Shown in pieces: positions 5,816-5,822 of a stretch of 5,822 nt of DNA. A program made the translations under genes and the position numbers. The DNA comes from Rhizobiaceae bacterium (GTDB taxonomy: Bacteria > Pseudomonadota > Alphaproteobacteria > Rhizobiales > Rhizobiaceae): contig JAJFMR010000209.1 of assembly GCA_020696915.1 (NCBI GenBank), positions 1 through 5,822 on the forward strand. The letters are read 5' to 3'. Position 1 is the first letter of the stretch. Every line of letters begins with the position of its first letter. The notes below the pieces were generated by a model. That model was not told the origin of the DNA. It did no database searches and worked only from the letters and a program-made list of their open reading frames with translations.

Positions 5816-5822
5816 GGAGGCG

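Overview
The window is high in G+C and every convincing gene lies on the minus strand, reading from high to low coordinates. It holds one complete periplasmic nitrate reductase (Nap) operon in the order napE-napF-napD-napA-napB-napC. Immediately upstream, in the same direction, is nnrS. Gene order, dense packing with overlapping stops and starts, and GC-rich codon use suggest an alphaproteobacterium, most likely of the rhizobial or rhodobacterial type. This is inference from gene order and sequence character; no 16S or other phylogenetic marker is present.

Layout in the direction of transcription. nnrS (5815 to 4670) encodes a many-helix membrane protein linked to nitric oxide and denitrification physiology; its first codons may lie outside the window. 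A 108-base gap follows with no gene, no clear terminator and no recognisable FNR/NnrR box. Then come napE (4561 to 4367, one-helix membrane protein), napF (4361 to 4062, unusually short iron-sulfur protein), napD (4069 to 3815, NapA signal-peptide chaperone), napA (3818 to 1311, molybdenum catalytic subunit with Tat signal), napB (1341 to 850, dihaem cytochrome c) and napC (853 to 161, membrane-anchored tetrahaem quinol dehydrogenase). The last 160 bases (1-160) hold no gene, only two small hairpins.

The genes form one pathway. NapC takes electrons from quinol in the inner membrane and passes them to NapB in the periplasm. NapB delivers them to NapA, which reduces nitrate to nitrite at a Mo-bis-MGD centre. 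NapD holds the NapA precursor in the cytoplasm until it is mature for Tat export, NapF is thought to help load or repair the iron-sulfur centre of NapA, and NapE has no firm role. All catalytic and cofactor-binding residues I could check in NapA, NapB and NapC are present, so the system looks functional. NnrS next door fits a nitrogen-oxide respiration locus.

I see no undescribed system here. The most unusual point is NapF, which keeps the N-terminal SRRRFLTGR motif and the last two cysteine groups but lacks the region that carries the first two in classical NapF. Smaller points are an identical ten-base start/stop junction used at two gene boundaries, a perfect GC hairpin inside early napE, and the direct nnrS-nap linkage without a visible terminator.
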